Source of the DNA: Candidatus Thermokryptus sp.
Lineage (GTDB): Bacteria; Bacteroidota; Ignavibacteria; Kryptoniales; Kryptoniaceae
DNA: 10,344 nucleotides
Direction: 5' to 3'
Assembly (NCBI GenBank): GCA_028276305.1
Contig: JAPYWO010000015.1
Span: 1-10,344 of the forward strand
Each line of letters opens with the position of its first letter. Within the stretch, counting starts at the first letter, position 1. The notes beneath the pieces were generated by a model. It had not been told where the DNA came from. It saw nothing but the letters and a program-made list of their open reading frames with translations, and made no database searches. Below, one piece after another: positions 7,246 through 10,344 of this stretch. The position numbers and the translations under genes were made by a program.

Positions 7246-8682
7246 ATGTTAATATACCAGCAAACGATAAAAAAGCCGGTTTCATTATCTGGCGTTGGCT
7301 TGCATACAGGTCAGAGGTGCACTATAACTTTTAAACCTGCACCGCCAAATTTCGGGATAAGGTTCAAGAGGATTGATCTAGGTGGTTCGCCTGAAATTCC
7401 AGCACTTGTTGAATATGTTGTTGATGTAAGTCGTGGAACTACGCTTGGAATAGGTGATGTCAGGGTTCACACTGTTGAACATGTCCTTGCTGCTGTAGTT
7501 GGGCTTCAGATAGATAACATATTAATTGAGCTTGATTCAATTGAACCGCCAGTAGGTGATGGTAGTGCAAAGCCGTTCGTTGATGCTCTGCTTGAAGCTG
7601 GAATTGAAAAACAGGACGAGCCAAAAGATTATCTTATAATTGATCAAGCAATTCTTTATTCTGACGAGAGCAAAGGAGTTGACATCGCTGCTTTACCTCT
7701 TGATGATTTCAGGATAACAATTATGATTGACTATAAAAACCCAGCGCTTGGTAGCCAACATACGGGGTTATTTTCGCTTGAAAAGGAATTCGTGACGGAG
7801 TTCGCTCCTGCGAGGACATTTTGTTTTTTACATGAAGTTGAAATGCTATACGAGCAAGGTTTAATACGGGGTGGCAATCTTGATAATGCAATTGTAATTG
7901 TTGATAGGGAACTTTCACAGGAAGAGATAGATAGATTGAGCAAAAAGTTTGGTTTGAACGAGGTCGTTTTTCTTGGTAGCAATGGTATTTTAAACAACAA
8001 GCCACTTCGTTTTAAAAATGAGCCAGCAAGACATAAACTTCTTGATTTACTCGGTGACCTTGCCCTTGTTGGTGCTCCTATGAGAGCTCAAATCCTTGCA
8101 GCAAGACCAGGGCATGCAAGTAATATTGAGTTTGCGAAGAAGATAAGAAAACTTTATCTCCAGAAAAAGCTTGTAAAAAAGTATCAATTTGAGAAAAAAG
8201 AAGGTGTTGTATTTGATATAAACGCAATTCAAAGAATTTTGCCACATAGGTATCCTTTCCTCTTCGTTGATAAAATAGTTGACTTTAAGATGGGCGAGAA
8301 GATAATCGGGGTGAAAAATGTCACAGGGAATGAATTTTTCTTTCAAGGACATTTCCCCGGGCATCCGATAATGCCTGGTGTTTTGATAATTGAAGGAATG
8401 GCTCAAACGGGCGGAATTTTGCTTTTGAACGGAGAGGAATCAATGGAAAATAGATATGTTTATTTCATGGCTATAAAAAATGCAAAGTTTAGAAGACCTG
8501 TTTTCCCTGGCGATACATTGATATATGAAGTGGAAATGGTTGAAAGAAGAAGTAAGTACTGCACGATGTATGGTCGTGCTTATGTTGACAGCAAACTTGT
8601 CGCAGAAGCTGAGATGATGGCTGCTATTGTTACAAAACCAGAATTCACATCAAATGAACAAACAATTGAAAAGGACTCATGA
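7246..8682 (+). CDS. lpxC-fabZ: Bifunctional UDP-3-O-acyl-GlcNAc deacetylase / 3-hydroxyacyl-ACP dehydratase (LpxC-FabZ fusion)
   Basis: One uninterrupted 478-residue frame joins two enzymes. Residues about 1-305 are LpxC, the Zn-dependent deacetylase and committed step of lipid A synthesis. Visible are SGVGLHTG, the HTVEHVLAA block with general base E78 and zinc ligand H79, a second block HKLLDLLGD supplying H263 and D267, PARTFCFLHEVE, and GHASN with catalytic H290. Residues about 322-465 are FabZ, which dehydrates 3-hydroxyacyl-ACP. Visible are ILPHRYPFLFVDKI, GHFPGHPIMPG with catalytic H369, and IIEGMAQTGG with E383; the 14-residue His-Glu spacing is that of stand-alone FabZ. A Lys-rich linker of about 20 residues (around 303-322) joins them. 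All key residues of both halves are present, so both should be active. Such fusions are known from Bacteroidetes and relatives. The two activities compete for one pool, since 3-hydroxyacyl-ACP is the acyl donor for LpxA/LpxD and the substrate of FabZ. It lies 3 nt after lpxD and overlaps lpxA by ATGA. Confidence 0.96.
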   Translation: MLIYQQTIKKPVSLSGVGLHTGQRCTITFKPAPPNFGIRFKRIDLGGSPEIPALVEYVVDVSRGTTLGIGDVRVHTVEHVLAAVVGLQIDNILIELDSIEPPVGDGSAKPFVDALLEAGIEKQDEPKDYLIIDQAILYSDESKGVDIAALPLDDFRITIMIDYKNPALGSQHTGLFSLEKEFVTEFAPARTFCFLHEVEMLYEQGLIRGGNLDNAIVIVDRELSQEEIDRLSKKFGLNEVVFLGSNGILNNKPLRFKNEPARHKLLDLLGDLALVGAPMRAQILAARPGHASNIEFAKKIRKLYLQKKLVKKYQFEKKEGVVFDINAIQRILPHRYPFLFVDKIVDFKMGEKIIGVKNVTGNEFFFQGHFPGHPIMPGVLIIEGMAQTGGILLLNGEESMENRYVYFMAIKNAKFRRPVFPGDTLIYEVEMVERRSKYCTMYGRAYVDSKLVAEAEMMAAIVTKPEFTSNEQTIEKDS

Positions 8683-9467
8683 GCACATTCATTGATCCGA
8701 GGGCAGTTGTGAGCCCTTATGCAAAAATCGGGGATAATGTAAAAATCGGTCCTTTCACAGTGATTGAAGATGATGTTATTATCGGGGATGGGACGGAAAT
8801 AGGTCCAAATGTTTTTATAGGTAACGGGACGAGGATAGGGAAAAATTGCAAGATTTTTCATGGCGCATCGGTTGGTTCAATCCCTCAGGACTTAAAGTTT
8901 AAAGGTGAGGAAACGACGCTTGAAATAGGTGATAACACGATAATTCGTGAATTTTGCACACTTAACAGGGGAACAGCGCACTCGGGAAAGACAATTATAG
9001 GCAGTAATTGTCTTTTGATGGCTTATGTACATGTAGCCCACGATTGTGTAATCGGGAACAATGTAATAATGGCTAATGCTGTGAACCTTGCTGGTCATGT
9101 AACGGTTGAAGATTATGTTATAATTGGCGGGCTTGTCCCGGTTCATCAATTTGTTCGGATTGGTCAACATTCAATCGTCGGAGGCGGATGGAGAGTTCCG
9201 AAAGATGTCCCGCCTTATATAATGGCTGCAAGGGAACCTTTGAGATTTGAAGGTCTTAACATCGTCGGTCTTAAACGGAGAAATTTCCCTAAGGAAACGA
9301 TTGAAAGGATTGAAAATGCTTATAGGGTGATATATCAATCAAACCTTACTGTCTCGCAAGCGCTTAGAAAATTAAAAGAAGAATTTGAACCAACTCCAGA
9401 AATTCAAAACATCATTAACTTCATTGAGACAAGTCAGCGTGGAATTATAAGAGGACCTTATGACTGA
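8679..9467 (+). CDS. lpxA: Acyl-ACP--UDP-N-acetylglucosamine O-acyltransferase
   Basis: LpxA starts lipid A synthesis by moving a 3-hydroxyacyl chain from ACP to the 3-OH of UDP-GlcNAc in the cytoplasm; it acts as a trimer. The 262 residues match the E. coli length. A left-handed beta-helix (about 1-185) begins with STFIDPRAVVSPYAKIG and is followed by a helical C-terminal domain (about 190-262) containing GLNIVGLKRRNFP. Landmarks include SIPQDLKFKGEETTLEIG, LNRGTAHSG, the VHVAHDC block with catalytic His at residue 121 (E. coli His125) and H118 (E. coli His122), NLAGHV, and PVHQFVRIG. By hand alignment the 'ruler' position (E. coli Gly173) is also Gly within IVGGGW, so the acyl pocket is probably not shortened as in C10-specific enzymes. 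AAGGA lies 3 nt before the ATG, which overlaps the lpxC-fabZ stop. The 3' end overlaps the next gene by 8 nt. Confidence 0.95.
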   Translation: MSTFIDPRAVVSPYAKIGDNVKIGPFTVIEDDVIIGDGTEIGPNVFIGNGTRIGKNCKIFHGASVGSIPQDLKFKGEETTLEIGDNTIIREFCTLNRGTAHSGKTIIGSNCLLMAYVHVAHDCVIGNNVIMANAVNLAGHVTVEDYVIIGGLVPVHQFVRIGQHSIVGGGWRVPKDVPPYIMAAREPLRFEGLNIVGLKRRNFPKETIERIENAYRVIYQSNLTVSQALRKLKEEFEPTPEIQNIINFIETSQRGIIRGPYD

Positions 9468-10236
9468 GCGATGGCTTTTTTTAAATACTGGATTTAAGCC
9501 AGGGGAATTCAATATGAAATTTGATGAAAACTTGGCTTTGCTTTTTTCAAGAGGGAAAATCCCTCCAGTGTTAAGGGTTTATGGTTGGAAGCCATATGCA
9601 ATTTCAATTGGATATAATCAAGGTATTGAAATTTTTGACATTGGGAAAATAAAAAGTTTTGGGTTTGACTTGGTACGAAGACCGACCGGTGGGCGAGCGA
9701 TACTTCACGCTGAGGAACTGACATATTCCGTTGTGATGAATTCCGACGGAAAAAGTGTGATTGAGATTTACAACCTTATAAGTGAGGCGATAGTTGCGGG
9801 GTTAAATTTTCTTGGCGCTGATGTTGAACTTGAAACATCAATGCCTGATTTTTCAAAATCATACAAAGATTATCGTTCAATTCCTTGTTTTGCTATAACT
9901 TCAAAGTATGAGGTGAAGTATAAAGGTCGTAAACTCGTTGGAAGCGCACAGAGACGTTACGGCGATGTAGTTTTACAGCATGGTTCTATTTTGATAGGGG
10001 AATTTCACAAGAAGCTGCCAGAATTTTTAAAAACGGAGGATGTTGAAATAATTGAAGAGATAAAAAATGAGATTGAGAATAAAACAATTTGTTTAAGGGA
10101 AATCCTTGGTCGTGATGTAAGTTTTGAAGAAGTTGCAGAGGCGATGCGAGTTGGTTTTGAGATGAGGTTCGGTGTAAAATTTGATAAAAAAGATCCCATC
10201 GTTTATGAGGAAAGTCACGACGAAAACATTACTTGA
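9460..10236 (+). CDS. Octanoyl/lipoyl-protein transferase or ligase of the LipM/LplA family
   Basis: The 258-residue product has the biotin/lipoate protein ligase (BPL/LPL) fold, which attaches octanoyl or lipoyl groups to lysines of 2-oxoacid dehydrogenase and glycine-cleavage proteins. Visible are the N-terminal [24 protein letters not shown], the binding-loop motif [18 protein letters not shown], and a central block ending in [12 protein letters not shown] with the substrate-contacting Lys at 158, then [10 protein letters not shown] Cys at residue 143, in [11 protein letters not shown], sits where LipM octanoyltransferases have their catalytic Cys. That points to transfer from octanoyl-ACP and away from ATP-dependent lipoate ligation, but it is an inference, so no symbol is given. 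LipL-type amidotransferase and LplA remain alternatives. There is no fused C-terminal LplA accessory domain of standard size; only about 65 residues follow the core. GAGGA precedes the ATG by 4 nt. The gene overlaps lpxA by 8 nt and panB by 32 nt. Confidence 0.85.
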   Translation: MTERWLFLNTGFKPGEFNMKFDENLALLFSRGKIPPVLRVYGWKPYAISIGYNQGIEIFDIGKIKSFGFDLVRRPTGGRAILHAEELTYSVVMNSDGKSVIEIYNLISEAIVAGLNFLGADVELETSMPDFSKSYKDYRSIPCFAITSKYEVKYKGRKLVGSAQRRYGDVVLQHGSILIGEFHKKLPEFLKTEDVEIIEEIKNEIENKTICLREILGRDVSFEEVAEAMRVGFEMRFGVKFDKKDPIVYEESHDENIT

Positions 10237-10344
10237 GATGAAAAATCGCGGTGAGAAGATAGCGATGTTAACCGCGTATGATTTTTTGATCGCAAAATTG
10301 CTTGATGAATCTGGGATTGATGTCATTCTTGTTGGTGATTCGCT
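10205..10344 (+). CDS. panB: 3-methyl-2-oxobutanoate hydroxymethyltransferase (ketopantoate hydroxymethyltransferase), 3'-truncated by window edge
   Basis: PanB makes ketopantoate from 2-oxoisovalerate and methylene-tetrahydrofolate, the first committed step to pantothenate and coenzyme A. Only 46 full codons are inside the window, but they are characteristic: [20 protein letters not shown], then [17 protein letters not shown], then VILVGDS, the TAYD and VGDS motifs contributing to the active site. The ATG at 10205 reproduces the usual family N-terminus. The in-frame ATG at 10238 (M12) would drop the conserved VTT-LLEMK stretch and is less likely. The frame lies inside the last 32 nt of the preceding lipoylation gene, in a different phase, and has no clear Shine-Dalgarno, so translation is probably coupled. 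The rest of the protein (usually about 260-280 residues in all) lies to the right. Confidence 0.9.
   Translation, partial: MRKVTTKTLLEMKNRGEKIAMLTAYDFLIAKLLDESGIDVILVGDS

Noticed and set aside
6983..7285. Minus-strand open frame of 100 codons spanning the lpxD end and lpxC start
   Set aside because: It covers the coding strand of two well-supported genes and shows no recognisable domain.
8150..8215. A frameshift or missed stop artificially joining lpxC and fabZ
   Set aside because: The frame is continuous, the linker has ordinary composition, and LpxC-FabZ fusions are established in related bacteria.
8047..8406. Minus-strand open frame of 119 codons across the LpxC-FabZ junction
   Set aside because: It is antisense to conserved catalytic motifs. 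The translation is of a composition typical of shadow frames, and no start signals are visible.

Overview
The window reads as ordinary, densely packed chromosome from a Gram-negative bacterium of the Bacteroidetes/FCB type. Lineage evidence: a SusD/RagB-type protein, the gene order uppS-bamA-skp-skp, an LpxC-FabZ fusion, and Gln directly after all three predicted signal-peptide cleavage sites. The DNA is AT-rich, with much AGA/AGG for Arg and ATA for Ile, a usage often seen in thermophiles. A deep-branching thermophilic relative (Kryptonia- or Ignavibacteria-like) is possible, but that is an inference and species cannot be fixed from this window.

Layout, all on the + strand. (1) 1-1059 is the 3' part of a SusD-like outer-membrane nutrient-uptake gene, closed by a strong intrinsic terminator (1079-1107). 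(2) 1156-1887 is ubiE/menG, the menaquinone methyltransferase. (3) From 1947 to the right edge runs one tightly packed gene string: uppS, bamA, two tandem skp/ompH genes, lpxD, an lpxC-fabZ fusion, lpxA, a LipM/LplA-family lipoylation gene, and the 5' end of panB. Most junctions overlap by 4-32 nt, so this is very likely one operon with translational coupling. No stretch above 300 bases lacks a gene; the longest gaps are 96 nt (1060-1155) and 59 nt (1888-1946).

The string is mainly an outer-membrane construction set. UppS makes the undecaprenyl carrier for peptidoglycan and O-antigen. BamA inserts beta-barrel proteins and the Skp chaperones escort them across the periplasm. LpxA, LpxC and LpxD carry out the first three steps of lipid A synthesis. 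FabZ, fused to LpxC, makes unsaturated acyl-ACP at the branch where hydroxyacyl-ACP is shared between phospholipid and lipid A. The last two genes turn to cofactors: lipoyl attachment and pantothenate (CoA/ACP) synthesis, both linked to acyl-ACP metabolism.

I found no mobile element, CRISPR array, RNA gene or undescribed system. The points worth a second look are architectural: the merged envelope operon, the fusion, the chaperone pair, the +1 Gln pattern and the exact biochemical class of the lipoylation enzyme.
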